From Parvibaculaceae bacterium (lineage in GTDB: Bacteria > Pseudomonadota > Alphaproteobacteria > Parvibaculales > Parvibaculaceae): a stretch of DNA of 64,000 nt. Numbering within the stretch: position 1 is the first letter of the stretch; every line of letters begins with the position of its first letter. Below are positions 19,312 through 29,000 of the stretch, piece after piece. A model generated the notes under the pieces. It was not told the origin of the DNA. It did no database searches and saw only the letters and a list, made by a program, of their open reading frames with translations. Location of the stretch: positions 1,927,001 through 1,991,000 of the forward strand of contig JAPWJY010000008.1 in assembly GCA_028283765.1 (NCBI GenBank), given 5' to 3'. A program made the translations under genes and the position numbers.

Positions 19312-20248
19312 TTCAGGGCGGCAGGCCGAAACGACGATCATCCTCGGGGCAGACGGCTTTCTGGGCCGCAACTTCGTGCGCTATTTCGCCGAAAAAGGCT
19401 GGCCCGTCCACGCCGTCGGCCGCGCGGCGGGTGATCTGTCAGAATGGGCGAACGTGGAGCGTATCTTCAAGGAAGCCCCGCCAGCCGGACGCATCCTGCA
19501 TCTGGTCACCCGCCAGCGCACCGGCCAGTCGCAATATGATATTCAGGGCGAACTGATCGCCATCAACGCCCGCATCCATCTCAATGTGCTTGAGGCGTGG
19601 CGGCTTCACCAGCCCCAGGCGAAGCTCATTTCCACCGGCAGTTCCTGCGCCTTCCCGGAAATCGACCGCGCCATCGTCGAGGCCGATTTCCAGACCGGCC
19701 CCATGCACCCGAGCGTGCGCGGCTACGGGCTTGCCAAGCAATTGCTGGCGGTGGGCAGCGAAACCTATGCGTCCCAGTATGGCCTCAGCTACCTGCACCT
19801 CTTCCTTGCCACCGTTTATGGCCCGAAAGATCACAAGGCGCCCGACCGCACCCACTTCATGACCGGCATGATCGACCGCGCCGTCCATGAAATGCAGGCC
19901 GGCGCCAGCGAGTTCACGGTCTGGGGTGAGCCCGGCACCGTGCGCGACCTTCTTTATGTGGATGACCAGATCGAGGCGATCCTTGCCGCCGACGGGGCTT
20001 TCGCCAATTGCATGCTGAATTGCAGCTCGAACGCGCCGGTGACGATCGACCAGTCCGCCCATGCGGTCATCGAAGCGCTGGGCTGGAAGGCGTCGATCAC
20101 CTATCCGCCCGGCACCTTCAAGGGCGCCTCCTACAAGTCGCTGGACGCCAGCCGCTTCCTTGAGGCAACAGGCTGGACGCCCCGCATATCCCTCGTCGAA
20201 GGCATAGAAAAGACCCTGCTTGCCGATTATGGCCTCGCCAGAGGCTGA
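19295..20248 (+). CDS. NAD-dependent epimerase/reductase (extended SDR), second copy
   Basis: The 317-residue protein overlaps the previous gene by 17 bases and completes the coupled trio. The cofactor motif is GADGFLGRNF near residue 18. The active site shows STGSSCAFPE and YGLAK, and HLFLATVYGPKDH follows. The pattern, including VRDLLYVDDQIEAILAA, resembles GDP-fucose synthase and related 4-keto-sugar epimerase/reductases. It is only distantly similar to its neighbour, so the two probably do successive steps. No dehydratase or nucleotidylyltransferase for the pathway lies in the window. Confidence 0.8.
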   Translation: MASTADSGRQAETTIILGADGFLGRNFVRYFAEKGWPVHAVGRAAGDLSEWANVERIFKEAPPAGRILHLVTRQRTGQSQYDIQGELIAINARIHLNVLEAWRLHQPQAKLISTGSSCAFPEIDRAIVEADFQTGPMHPSVRGYGLAKQLLAVGSETYASQYGLSYLHLFLATVYGPKDHKAPDRTHFMTGMIDRAVHEMQAGASEFTVWGEPGTVRDLLYVDDQIEAILAADGAFANCMLNCSSNAPVTIDQSAHAVIEALGWKASITYPPGTFKGASYKSLDASRFLEATGWTPRISLVEGIEKTLLADYGLARG

Positions 20249-20335
20249 CCCAGGGGATCTATCCCGGACATTCACCCGCATATCTGTCATGCTGGGTTAC
20301 CGGGTTTCATCCCCTTCTTCACCAAAGGCGCGCGA

Positions 20336-20620
20336 ATGTTCGATGCATGGATACGTCTGGGCTATGACACGCTGGCATTGGGTCTCGAGGCGCAGGAGGT
20401 CATCGCGCTTCGGCTCATGAAGGTGGCCGCGGGCGGTTCCGCCGCCAGCCGGGAGTGTCACCTGATGGTGACCGAGAAGGTCGCGGCAAGCCATGACGCC
20501 GGTTTCAAGGTCCTGAGCAGCGCCATCGCCGGGCACAGCCCGCAGGCCATCATGAGCAATATGGTGGAAGGATATCGCACACGGGTGCGCTCCAACCGCC
20601 GCCGGTTGAGCGCCTCGTGA
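20336..20620 (+). CDS. Small conserved-looking protein of unknown function (94 residues)
   Basis: I do not recognise the family. The protein is mostly helical by composition, with no signal peptide and no membrane span. It contains the segments LGYDTLALGLEAQEVIALRL and ECHLMVTEKVAASHDAG and ends in a basic, Arg-rich tail (RTRVRSNRRR). The size and the central MVTEK segment recall small phasin-like or granule-associated proteins of alphaproteobacteria, but this is only an impression. It lies 87 bases after the sugar cluster and is probably transcribed separately or as its last gene. Codon use is like that of real host genes. Confidence 0.6.
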   Translation: MFDAWIRLGYDTLALGLEAQEVIALRLMKVAAGGSAASRECHLMVTEKVAASHDAGFKVLSSAIAGHSPQAIMSNMVEGYRTRVRSNRRRLSAS

Positions 20621-20828
20621 TCTGCTTCACGATCTGATTCAGGGCTCTCCCCTCCCTCCCGCTGCCTGTCTTTTATGCCCACAGGCCGGACCGGCCGCAG
20701 GGGCATGCAGGCTTTCCCGTCAGGACCGGTTTGCCCAGCCTTCACTCGCCTCTTGAAAGCAGGAGCGCGAGGCGGGAATGTAGGTGTAATCGTCTCAATA
20801 AAACAAACAGACAACCCAGGGAAACGTC

Positions 20829-22232
20829 ATGAGTGAATTCAAGCTGCTGATCAATGGCGAGTTGGTGCCCGGCGCGCTGTCGATGGATGTCATCAATCCC
20901 GCGACCGAGGAAGTTCTGGCGTCCTGCCCGCGCGCCGACAAGAACCAGCTCGATCAGGCCGTGGCCGCCGCCAAGGCCGCCTTCCCGGCCTGGAGCGCCA
21001 CCCCCATCGCAGAGCGCAAGAAGGCCCTGCTGGCAATTGCTGATGTGATCGAGGCCAATGCCGGCGATCTCGCCCGCCTGCTGACGCAGGAACAGGGCAA
21101 GCCCATCGGCGACGCGACCATGGAGGTCTATGGCACCGCCGCCTTCTTCCGCTATTTCACCTCGCTCGATCTGCCGGTGAAAGTGATCGAGAACAGCGAG
21201 TCCCGCCGCGTGGAGGCCCATCGCCGCCCGCTCGGGGTTATCGGCGCCATCGTGCCGTGGAACTTCCCGCTCATCCTGATGTCGTTCAAGCTGCCCCCGG
21301 CCCTGCTCGCGGGCAACACGGTGGTGCTGAAGCCCGCCCCGACCACGCCGCTGACCTCGCTCAAGCTCGGCGAACTGGTGCGCGATATTCTGCCCGCAGG
21401 TGTGCTCAACATCATCACCGACGCCAATGATCTGGGCGCGGCGCTGACCGCACACCCCGATGTGCGCAAGATTTCCTTCACCGGCTCCACGGCCACGGGC
21501 GCCAAGGTCATGGCGGGCGCGGCTGGCCTTCTCAAGCGCGTCACGCTGGAGCTTGGCGGCAACGACGCGGGCATCGTGCTCGACGACGTCAACCCGAAGG
21601 AGACCGCGCCGAAGCTCTTCGCCAGCGCCTTCCAGAACTCGGGTCAGGTCTGCATCGCGATGAAGCGGCTCTATGTGCATGAGAGCATCTACGACGAGAT
21701 GTGCGATGAACTGGCCGGGATTGCCGAAGCCGCCATCGTCGGTGACGGCCTGACGCAGGGCACGCAATATGGCCCGCTCCAGAACAAGATGCAGTTCGAC
21801 AAGGTGAAGGAGCTGATCGAGGATTCCCGCCAGCACGGCAAGGTCATCGCCGGCGGCGACACGCTCGACCAGCCGGGCTTCTTCATCCGGCCGACCATCG
21901 TGCGCGACATCACCGACGGCACGCGCCTTGTGGACGAGGAGCAGTTCGGCCCGGTGCTGCCGGTCATCAAGTTCTCGACCAACGACGATGCGGTCGCCCG
22001 CGCCAATGCCTCGCCTTACGGGCTTGGCGGTTCGGTCTGGTCGTCCAGCCCCGAGCGCGCCTATGAGATCGCGACAAAGCTTGAATCCGGCACGATCTGG
22101 ATCAACAAGCATGCAGACCTTGCGCCCAACATTCCCTTCGGCGGCTCCAAGCTCTCCGGTCTCGGCACGGAACTGGGCGAGGACGGGCTCAACGAGTTCA
22201 CCCAGCTCAAGGTGATCAACGTCGCCCTCTAG
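20829..22232 (+). CDS. NAD(P)-dependent aldehyde dehydrogenase (succinate-semialdehyde dehydrogenase-like)
   Basis: The 467-residue protein is a complete ALDH-superfamily enzyme that oxidises an aldehyde to the acid. The oxyanion and cofactor segment is GAIVPWNFPLILM, the cofactor loop is FTGSTATGAKVM, the general base Glu241 lies in LELGGND and the catalytic Cys275 in NSGQVCIAMKR. The C-terminus has PFGGSKLSGLGTELGEDGL. The short N-terminus and overall pattern are like aldehyde dehydrogenases for small aliphatic or semialdehyde substrates; the substrate cannot be fixed. A good AGGGA ribosome site precedes the ATG, and a strong terminator follows. Confidence 0.85.
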   Translation: MSEFKLLINGELVPGALSMDVINPATEEVLASCPRADKNQLDQAVAAAKAAFPAWSATPIAERKKALLAIADVIEANAGDLARLLTQEQGKPIGDATMEVYGTAAFFRYFTSLDLPVKVIENSESRRVEAHRRPLGVIGAIVPWNFPLILMSFKLPPALLAGNTVVLKPAPTTPLTSLKLGELVRDILPAGVLNIITDANDLGAALTAHPDVRKISFTGSTATGAKVMAGAAGLLKRVTLELGGNDAGIVLDDVNPKETAPKLFASAFQNSGQVCIAMKRLYVHESIYDEMCDELAGIAEAAIVGDGLTQGTQYGPLQNKMQFDKVKELIEDSRQHGKVIAGGDTLDQPGFFIRPTIVRDITDGTRLVDEEQFGPVLPVIKFSTNDDAVARANASPYGLGGSVWSSSPERAYEIATKLESGTIWINKHADLAPNIPFGGSKLSGLGTELGEDGLNEFTQLKVINVAL

Positions 22233-22257
22233 GCGCGTTCATCCCGGCAAACAGAAG

Positions 22258-22285
22258 GCGTCGCCCCCCGGGCGGCGCTTTTTTT
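22258..22285 (+). terminator. Intrinsic terminator of the aldehyde dehydrogenase gene
   Basis: A 9-bp GC-rich stem (GCGTCGCCC with GGGCGGCGC, one T-G pair) with a three-base loop is followed by seven Ts. It lies 25 bases after the stop codon. Confidence 0.88.
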
Positions 22286-22324
22286 GTTTTCAGCCTCTTG
22301 ATTTGGGTTGGAAACCAAAATAAA

Positions 22325-22349
22325 TAGGACACTATCTATTATGGTCCTA
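22325..22349 (+). promoter_or_regulatory. Candidate MarR-family operator at the start of the efflux operon
   Basis: The inverted repeat TAGGAC (22325-22330) and GTCCTA (22344-22349) ends four bases before the MarR-gene ATG. A shorter repeat, GGTT-GGA-AACC, lies just upstream near 22307. MarR repressors usually bind such palindromes over their own promoter. The closeness to the start codon also leaves no Shine-Dalgarno site, so a leaderless transcript is possible. Confidence 0.45.
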
Positions 22350-22353
22350 TCAT

Positions 22354-22857
22354 ATGACAGAGCACCCGATCCACATCAAGCCGGTTCCCCCCCAGCCCTT
22401 TTCGGCGGCGGCGGAGCTTGGCGTCCAGTTCAACCGTCTGGGCCAGGCGTGGCGGCGGGAACTCGACAATGAGCTGCAGGCCTACGGGCTGACGGATGCG
22501 ACCTGGCGCCCGCTTTTTTTCCTGGGCCGCCTTGGCGACGGCATCCGTCAGAAGGATCTGGCCCAGGCGCTGGGCATCGAGGGCCCTTCCCTCGTCCGCC
22601 TTCTCGACAATCTGGAAGCCCAGGATCTGGTGCAGCGGCGCGACAGCCCGACCGACCGCCGCTCGAAGGCGCTTTATATGACGCCGGCCGGACGCGCCAT
22701 CTCGGCGCAGGTGCGCGAGGTCGCCGACAGGATCGCGGCTGAACTGCTCGCCAGCGTCAATGAGGATGAATTCGCCATCTCCCGCGGCATGCTGGAAAAG
22801 ATCGACGAGGCCTTGCGCGCCCGCAGCGGAAAAAAAAGAAGTCATCCCGATGACTGA
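22354..22857 (+). CDS. MarR-family transcriptional regulator of the efflux operon
   Basis: The 167-residue protein is a winged-helix repressor. The recognition region lies at about residues 66-90 (QKDLAQALGIEGPSLVRLLD), and the wing contains RRDSPTDRRSKALYMT, the MarR signature. Its stop overlaps the FUSC-protein start by eight bases, so regulator and pump are co-expressed. By analogy with AaeR-, EmrR- or FarR-type regulators it probably senses an aromatic acid or a related toxic compound; the ligand is inferred. Confidence 0.88.
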   Translation: MTEHPIHIKPVPPQPFSAAAELGVQFNRLGQAWRRELDNELQAYGLTDATWRPLFFLGRLGDGIRQKDLAQALGIEGPSLVRLLDNLEAQDLVQRRDSPTDRRSKALYMTPAGRAISAQVREVADRIAAELLASVNEDEFAISRGMLEKIDEALRARSGKKRSHPDD

Positions 22858-24916
22858 CATCGCAAAAAACCCGGCATCGCCCGCGCCGCGCTCACGCGCC
22901 ATGTTCCCCCAATATGCGCGCCAGACCATGCAGCGCGGCCTTGCGCTCCAGCGCGACTGGCTGCCCATACCGGCGGGATGGCCTTTTGCCGCGCGCACCA
23001 CGCTCGCCGGGCTGCTCGCCCTCTATGTGGCCTATACGCTGCAACTCGACACGCCCTATTCGGCGATGACAACGGTGCTGATCGTCTCGAACCCCGTGCG
23101 CGGCATGATCCTGTCGAAAAGCATCTACCGGTTTCTCGGCACCCTCGTCGGCGCCGTCGCGTCCATCGTGCTGCTCGAACTCTTCTCCCAGACGCCGGTG
23201 CTGTTCTTCACCGGCTTCGCGCTCTGGCTTGGCCTCTGCACCACGGTCGCGACGCTGCTGCGCCATTTCCGCTCCTACGCCGCCGTGCTGGCGGGCTACA
23301 CCGTTTCCCTCGTCGCCTTTTCCGCCGCCGCCACGCCTGACCAGACCTTTCAGATCATATCCGGCCGCATCTCCGTGGTCAGCGTCGGCATCGTCTGCTC
23401 GGCGGTCGTCTCGGCATTGTTTGCGGGCAGCGGGGCTACCAACGACCTGAAGAAACGGCTGCTGAAACTGTCGCAGGATCTGATCGCCTACATGGATCTC
23501 AGCCTGTTCCGCGAACCGGGCATCGCCCATGTGCCGGAGCGCCGCGCCGCCGCCAACAGCATCATCCAGATCAACGACCTGATCGAATTCGCGGCGACGG
23601 AATCCGGCGAGATCGAGCAGCGCCGCCGCGCCTTGCGCGCGGCCCTTGCCGCGCTCCCCGGCACGCTTGCCGAAGCGCCTTTCGTGGGCGGCGCGCTTTC
23701 ACCCGCCGATCACGCCTTGCTCGGCCCCGGCAGCCACCGGCTTGAAACCACGGCCGATGTCGAGCGGTTAAGACAGGACGTGCGGGCGCGCATCGAGATG
23801 AAACCGGAAACAGAAGCGCAGGACCTGCCCCAGACCGCCTCCGCGCTCGTCCGGCTCGATGCGCTGCTGGACCGGCTTCTGTTCGCGCTGACCACGCTTG
23901 AAGCCCGCACGCCCACGCCTGGCGACTACCGGGCCGCCATCTTTCATCATCGCGACTACCGTACAGCCGTGAAGAATGGCGTAAGGGCGGCTCTTGCCGT
24001 CAGCATCGCCTCGGTTTTCTGGGTCATGACGGCATGGAACACCGGGGCCCTGCTGATGTCGCTGGTCGGGCCGCTGGTCAGCATGCTCGCCACCCGCGAC
24101 CGACCCGAGCTTGCCAGCATCGACTTCATGAAAGGCATCGTGCTTTCCACATTCGTGGGCTTCATCTTCTCTTTCGCCATCCTGCCCCATATCGACGGCT
24201 TCCCGCTGCTCGCCTGCGCATTCGGCGTGGTCCTGTTCATCGGCGCATGGATCATGAGCGTGCCCCAATATGCAGGCATGGCCGCAGGCTTTCTCATCTT
24301 CTTCGTGACGCTGGTCGCCGTTGGCAATCCGATGAAATTCGATGTGGAAGGCTATCTCGACAACGCCATGATTCTGGTGCTCGGCGCCGTTTTCACCGTG
24401 GTCGCCTTCCAGACCATCCTGCCCGACTCCCCGGAGCGCAACGTGAAGCGGCTGTCGCGGTCCATCCGCCACGATCTGGGACAGCTCATCAACTCGGCGG
24501 CCCTCCCGGACCTCACGGCCTACGAGCAGAACACCCACTCCCTTCTGATCCGGCTTTCGGAGCTGACGGCGGCCACGCCCGATGCCCGGCCGATGCTCGA
24601 TGGCGGCATCGCCGCGCTGCGCATCGGTCAGGAAATCATCTGGGCCCGCCGCGCCATCGTGGAAACGGGCCTGATCGATCCCGATCTGCGCGCCCACTTC
24701 CGCCGCCTGTCCGTCATTGACGGGAATCCGCATGAGGCCGCGGTGCTGGCCGTCACCCTGTCGGCCCGCGTCGAAGCCATTCCGTCTACTGACCCGCAGC
24801 ATCGGGCGGCCTTCCTGCGCGCCGCCCAGTCGATGCGCGAAGTCAGCGACCAGATCCGCGAGCGCGCCTATTTCTTTGTAAAAAACGGGGGGCTTTCCAA
24901 TGCTCACGGAAATTGA
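22850..24916 (+). CDS. FUSC-family inner-membrane efflux protein (AaeB/fusaric-acid resistance type)
   Basis: The start at 22850 (MTDIAKNPASPAPRSRAMFPQ) is used because it overlaps the regulator stop and follows an AAGAAG tract; a longer frame from 22760 would run inside the regulator gene. The 688 residues show the duplicated FUSC layout. The N-terminal membrane block has about six helices (from GWPFAARTTLAGLLALYVAY), then comes a cytoplasmic region to about residue 350, a second block of about six helices from YRTAVKNGVRAALAVSIASV, and a cytoplasmic tail. Such proteins export aromatic carboxylic acids together with a HlyD-type adaptor, which lies two genes downstream. Confidence 0.87.
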   Translation: MTDIAKNPASPAPRSRAMFPQYARQTMQRGLALQRDWLPIPAGWPFAARTTLAGLLALYVAYTLQLDTPYSAMTTVLIVSNPVRGMILSKSIYRFLGTLVGAVASIVLLELFSQTPVLFFTGFALWLGLCTTVATLLRHFRSYAAVLAGYTVSLVAFSAAATPDQTFQIISGRISVVSVGIVCSAVVSALFAGSGATNDLKKRLLKLSQDLIAYMDLSLFREPGIAHVPERRAAANSIIQINDLIEFAATESGEIEQRRRALRAALAALPGTLAEAPFVGGALSPADHALLGPGSHRLETTADVERLRQDVRARIEMKPETEAQDLPQTASALVRLDALLDRLLFALTTLEARTPTPGDYRAAIFHHRDYRTAVKNGVRAALAVSIASVFWVMTAWNTGALLMSLVGPLVSMLATRDRPELASIDFMKGIVLSTFVGFIFSFAILPHIDGFPLLACAFGVVLFIGAWIMSVPQYAGMAAGFLIFFVTLVAVGNPMKFDVEGYLDNAMILVLGAVFTVVAFQTILPDSPERNVKRLSRSIRHDLGQLINSAALPDLTAYEQNTHSLLIRLSELTAATPDARPMLDGGIAALRIGQEIIWARRAIVETGLIDPDLRAHFRRLSVIDGNPHEAAVLAVTLSARVEAIPSTDPQHRAAFLRAAQSMREVSDQIRERAYFFVKNGGLSNAHGN

Positions 24917-25100
24917 CGTTGGCGGCATCTATATGGCCCCGCTCGCGGTCTATGCCGCGATCGCCCTTGGTCTCATGCTGGCCGTCCGCTTCGGCTTGCG
25001 GCGTCTGGGTTTTTTCAACTGGGTCTGGCATCCCGCGCTTTTCGAGACGGGCCTCTATGTCGCGATCCTGTCCGTTCTGGTTCTCCATTTTCCGGCCTGA
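24900..25100 (+). CDS. DUF1656 (AaeX-like) small membrane protein
   Basis: The 66-residue protein overlaps the FUSC gene by 17 bases. It has two membrane helices (about residues 12-30 and 47-64) separated by the short basic loop RFGLRRLGFFNWVWHPALFE. The segment EIDVGGIYMAPLAVYA is the DUF1656 start. AaeX-type proteins always travel with FUSC pumps and HlyD adaptors; their exact role is unknown. Confidence 0.85.
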   Translation: MLTEIDVGGIYMAPLAVYAAIALGLMLAVRFGLRRLGFFNWVWHPALFETGLYVAILSVLVLHFPA

Positions 25101-25126
25101 CCGGAAGAAAGTCTCTGTCGAGGTCT

Positions 25127-26014
25127 ATGATGCATATAGCCAAATGGGTCGTGCGGATTGCGGTCACATTCGCAATGGTCGCCGTGGCGCTTTATCTGGG
25201 CAACCGGCTTTGGGAACGCTACATGCTGGATCCGTGGACGCGCGACGGCCGCGTCCGCGCGGAAGTCGTCAACATCGCGCCGGAAGTGTCCGGCACCATC
25301 GTTTCCGTCAATGTCGTGGACAATCAGCTCGTCCATAAGGGCGATGTGCTGTTCGTCATCGACCCGCAACGCTTCCAGCTTGCGCTGCAACAGGCCGAGG
25401 CCGTGGCTGAGAGCCGGCATCAGACCCTGCTTGTCGATGCCGCCAACGCCAAACGGCGCCAGCACCTGACCAATCTGGTCGCCTCCGCCGAGGAGGTTCT
25501 GCAATACACAGGCAAATCGGCGGAATCGGCGGCTTCCTACCAGGAGGCGCTGGCCTCCGTCGATGTCGCCAGGCTCGATCTTGAGCGCTCCACCATCCGC
25601 TCCCCCGTGAACGGCTATGTCACGAACCTGAATTTGAGAACGGGCGACTACGCCGTGGCGGGCGTACGCAGCCTTTCGGTTCTAGATAGCGACAGCTTCT
25701 GGATCGCGGGCTATTTCGAGGAAACGAAGCTCCGGCATATCAAGGTCGGCGCCCCGGCCCGCATTCGCCTGATGGGCTACCCGGAACTTGTCACCGGCCA
25801 TGTCGAGAGCATCAGCCGGGGCATCGCCGACACCAACGATCAGGCCGACGGCGAGGGGCTCGCCAATGTCAGTCCGGTTTTCACCTGGGTCCGCCTCGCC
25901 CAGCGGATTCCTGTACGCATCCACATCGACAAGGTCCCCTCCGACATTCATATTGCGGCGGGCATGACCTGCACCGTCGAGATCGACAAGCCCAACGGAC
26001 AGCTGGCGCAATAA
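25127..26014 (+). CDS. HlyD/AaeA-type periplasmic adaptor of the FUSC pump
   Basis: The 295-residue membrane-fusion protein has an N-terminal anchor helix (about residues 6-25), followed by DPWTRDGRVRAEVVNIAPEVSG, the biotinyl-lipoyl half motif typical of this subfamily. It has a short helical hairpin and the second half motif STIRSPVNGYVTNLNLRTGDYA, then a beta-barrel domain with GYFEETKLRHIKVGAPARI. It probably joins the pump to an outer-membrane factor coded elsewhere. It is the last gene of the operon. A second ATG one codon in cannot be excluded as the start. Confidence 0.87.
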   Translation: MMHIAKWVVRIAVTFAMVAVALYLGNRLWERYMLDPWTRDGRVRAEVVNIAPEVSGTIVSVNVVDNQLVHKGDVLFVIDPQRFQLALQQAEAVAESRHQTLLVDAANAKRRQHLTNLVASAEEVLQYTGKSAESAASYQEALASVDVARLDLERSTIRSPVNGYVTNLNLRTGDYAVAGVRSLSVLDSDSFWIAGYFEETKLRHIKVGAPARIRLMGYPELVTGHVESISRGIADTNDQADGEGLANVSPVFTWVRLAQRIPVRIHIDKVPSDIHIAAGMTCTVEIDKPNGQLAQ

Positions 26015-26025
26015 GCCCGCGTGAG

Positions 26026-26055
26026 GAAGACCGGGGCTCTCTCCGGTCTTCTTCT
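26026..26055. terminator. Hairpin between convergent HlyD and AsmA-like genes
   Basis: GAAGACCGG (26026-26034) pairs perfectly with CCGGTCTTC (26043-26051) over an eight-base loop and is followed by TTCT. It lies between two stop codons of converging genes, so it may act in both directions, though the T-runs are short. Confidence 0.5.
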
Positions 26056-29000
26056 ACTCATCCGGCTGGCGCGGGGGAGGCAGCATCGCATTGCCCGCCA
26101 CCGGCGGCAGATCGGGATCGGGCGACTTGTTCGCGAGCGATGTCGAATATTCGAAGATCCGGCGCAGGAACCCGGGCGCGAAAGCGGACAGCGGGTTCAC
26201 GGAAACGCCGGGATCGGAGACAGGCCCCCGCACGGCATAGGTGAAGGCGAAGAGCCCTTCTCCCTCCCGCCCCACGATCCAGGGCCCGATCAGCGGTATC
26301 CGGCCGATAAAGGAATTGAGGAAATAGGCCGGCGTGATCGTGCCTTCCAGATCCATCACGCTGCCCTGCCGCTCGACGGAACCCGAGACGGAAATGCCCA
26401 TGGCGGGCCCGACCGCACGCCCTGAATCAAGGTAATAGCGCATGTCGGTCATGCGATAGGGCAGCGTCAGTTCCTCGAAGAAAACGCCATCGCCCGCCAG
26501 CGTGTCGCGGATGCCCGTGAACGAACCAAGAGTCAGGATATTGGCAAGGACGGGGGCCTTCACTATGCGAAAATTCTTCACCGTTACAAGGCCGCTCATG
26601 GGCGAACCCTGCATGCGGTCATCGATGGTGCCCGACGCCTCCAGTTCGCCCCCCCTGATATTGTCATAGAGTCCCATCGCCCGCGCCAGCGCGCCCGCAT
26701 CGTCCGCTCTGGCTTCAAGCTTGCGCGTATCGTCCTCCTGCTGGCTCAGGACCGCCATGAAATGGCCGCCGCGCTGGTCGGCGCCCGTGAGATCGAGCAG
26801 ATGCACCTTGTCGTCGCGCAGCGACATGGCAATGCGCACATCCGTGAGGATCGCCTCATCGACGCCATAAACCTCATCGAGACGGGCATTGATGTCGACC
26901 GGCGTCGATGTCTGGTCGTGCTTGTCTTCGTTGCTGTTTTTACCCAGTCGCGTGAGCAGAGGTTCGGCATCGAAACTGCGGCCATCGAGATGGATGGCCG
27001 TCACGCCTTCAGGCGTCGTATCCACCGTCAGGTCGAAATCGTTCCGGGGTCCAAGCTTCACGCCCCGCAAATCCGCCTGCAGCAAGGCGCCTGTCTTTGA
27101 AAGATTGACGAATCCCTGCGCCGCGACGCCATCGCCGTCGAGCATCAGGTTCGTGATCCGGAAGGGACCGTCGCTTTTCTCTCCGGGAAAAAGAATATCC
27201 GTCGTGACGTGGGCCTTTTCGCCCGGCTTCTTGCGCCAGCCGATCGGCGGAACGGAAATCTGCGCCTCCGTCAGATCGGCCGACACATGCGCCGTATCGA
27301 TTGCATCGCCATTGCCGGAAAGGGTTGCATCGATCGTGACCGGACCCGTCAGCGCATCGCCTGTGTCGAGGCCGAGCGCCTTGCGGGCGGCGCTCTTCAC
27401 CGTGCCGGAAATCCTGTAGGTGGACGTGATGCCATTCCGGGCCTTGAAAAGCTGATGCCAGTCGAGCGTCAGCGGCACCTCGTTGAGGCTGACCTCGCCT
27501 TTCGCCTTCAGCTCATCCTGCGTCACGTCGAGATCGAGAGCGCCGCCGGTGATATTGATGTCGGGCGACACATCGGGAAGCGTCAGGCCGCTCGCCTTCA
27601 CCTGCGCGCTGATCTTCACCTGATCGAGCCTCACATGCTTGCTGAGCGGGATCGACAGCATCAGGTGCCCCGCCGCCTGTCCGCCGACGACGCGAGGCTT
27701 GAGCCCGAACGAGGAGATATAGCCGAACGGCTTCATGTCGAGCAGTTCGAGAATATCGGGCGTCGCACCCGCAATGTCCGTGTTGATGACGCCGGGCGCG
27801 TCCTTCAGGGCAAAATCATCCGTGCGGAAATAGCCATTGCCCGCTGTGATCACACCGCCACTCGGCACCGTCACGACGCCACGATTGACCCAGCCCTCGA
27901 AGCGGTCGGCCTGAAGCAGGGCGTGCCCGCTGGCGCCGGTAATGGGGGGCTGTTCCTTGACGTAGATGATCGTGGCGTCCTCGACATTGAAGGTCAGCCG
28001 CACGGCCTCATTGGGCAGCGGCTTGCCAGCCTCGGCTCTTGCGATCATCTCAGGCGTCAGATCGACCGACAGTCTGGACGTGGGAATAAACCCCGACGTC
28101 ATGCTCTCGGCAACCCAGGTGCGCGGGTCTTTCCCGACATCGAGCGGCCAGAGCGCCAGCAGTTCCCTGATGGAAATCCGGTCGATGGAGCCGGTCAGTT
28201 TCGCGAACCGTCCGCCTCCCCTGAAGCGCCCGCTGCCGGCGAGATTTATGTCCATGTCGCCGCGGCTCACATGCAGCAGGCCGACCTCCGCCTCGCTGGT
28301 CCGGAAATCGACGGCCCCCTTGAAGGCCACATTGTCGAGGATAGTTTGCTCAGCGAGCACACCGGGCAGCAGCAGGGTGATGCCGGTGGCGTTGAGGTCG
28401 AAACTCGCCTGATCGATGTTGAGGCCCTTGCCGCTGACGTAACTGATGTCACCGGCAAGGGCTGCCTTGTTGCCCTGCGCCTGAAAACGGGCGGAGCGGA
28501 TCGTCAGCACATGCTTCAGCGCATCGAGCTGAAGCTCAAGATGCGCCTTGTCGACGGCAATGGGGGCCGCCTGCAGCAGAGGCGCGATGATGCTGCCAGA
28601 CCGGACATCGAGCGCCAGCGTCGCGCCCTCGACCGCTCCCTTCCGCGAAACGGCAAGATTGGCTGTACCGTCGACGGGCGCATCGATGGAGCCATAATCG
28701 GAAAAGGCGGGCGACAGCCGCGCCAGAGCCGCAGGCACCACATTCCAGAAGCGCGCCTGCATGTTGAGGCCCGGCGCGCCCTGGCGCATCCGTCCCGTCA
28801 GCACCAGATGCGACACGCCCTCATCCGTTACGATGTCGCTCTCGTAAAGCGCCGCCACGCCCCGGTCGCTGCGATAGGCCACCAGAACGGCGGACTTCGC
28901 CTCCAGCGTCACGCCGTTCACGGCATCGTTGAACCGCAATGTGGCGCCGCGGATCGCCACGCGGGAAAGATAGCCCAGCGAGGATGATGTATCGGGTTCG

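Noticed and set aside
20742-22112. 456-codon minus-strand frame opposite the aldehyde dehydrogenase
   Set aside because: Antisense shadow: no domain pattern, whereas the plus strand has catalytic Glu and Cys of ALDH.
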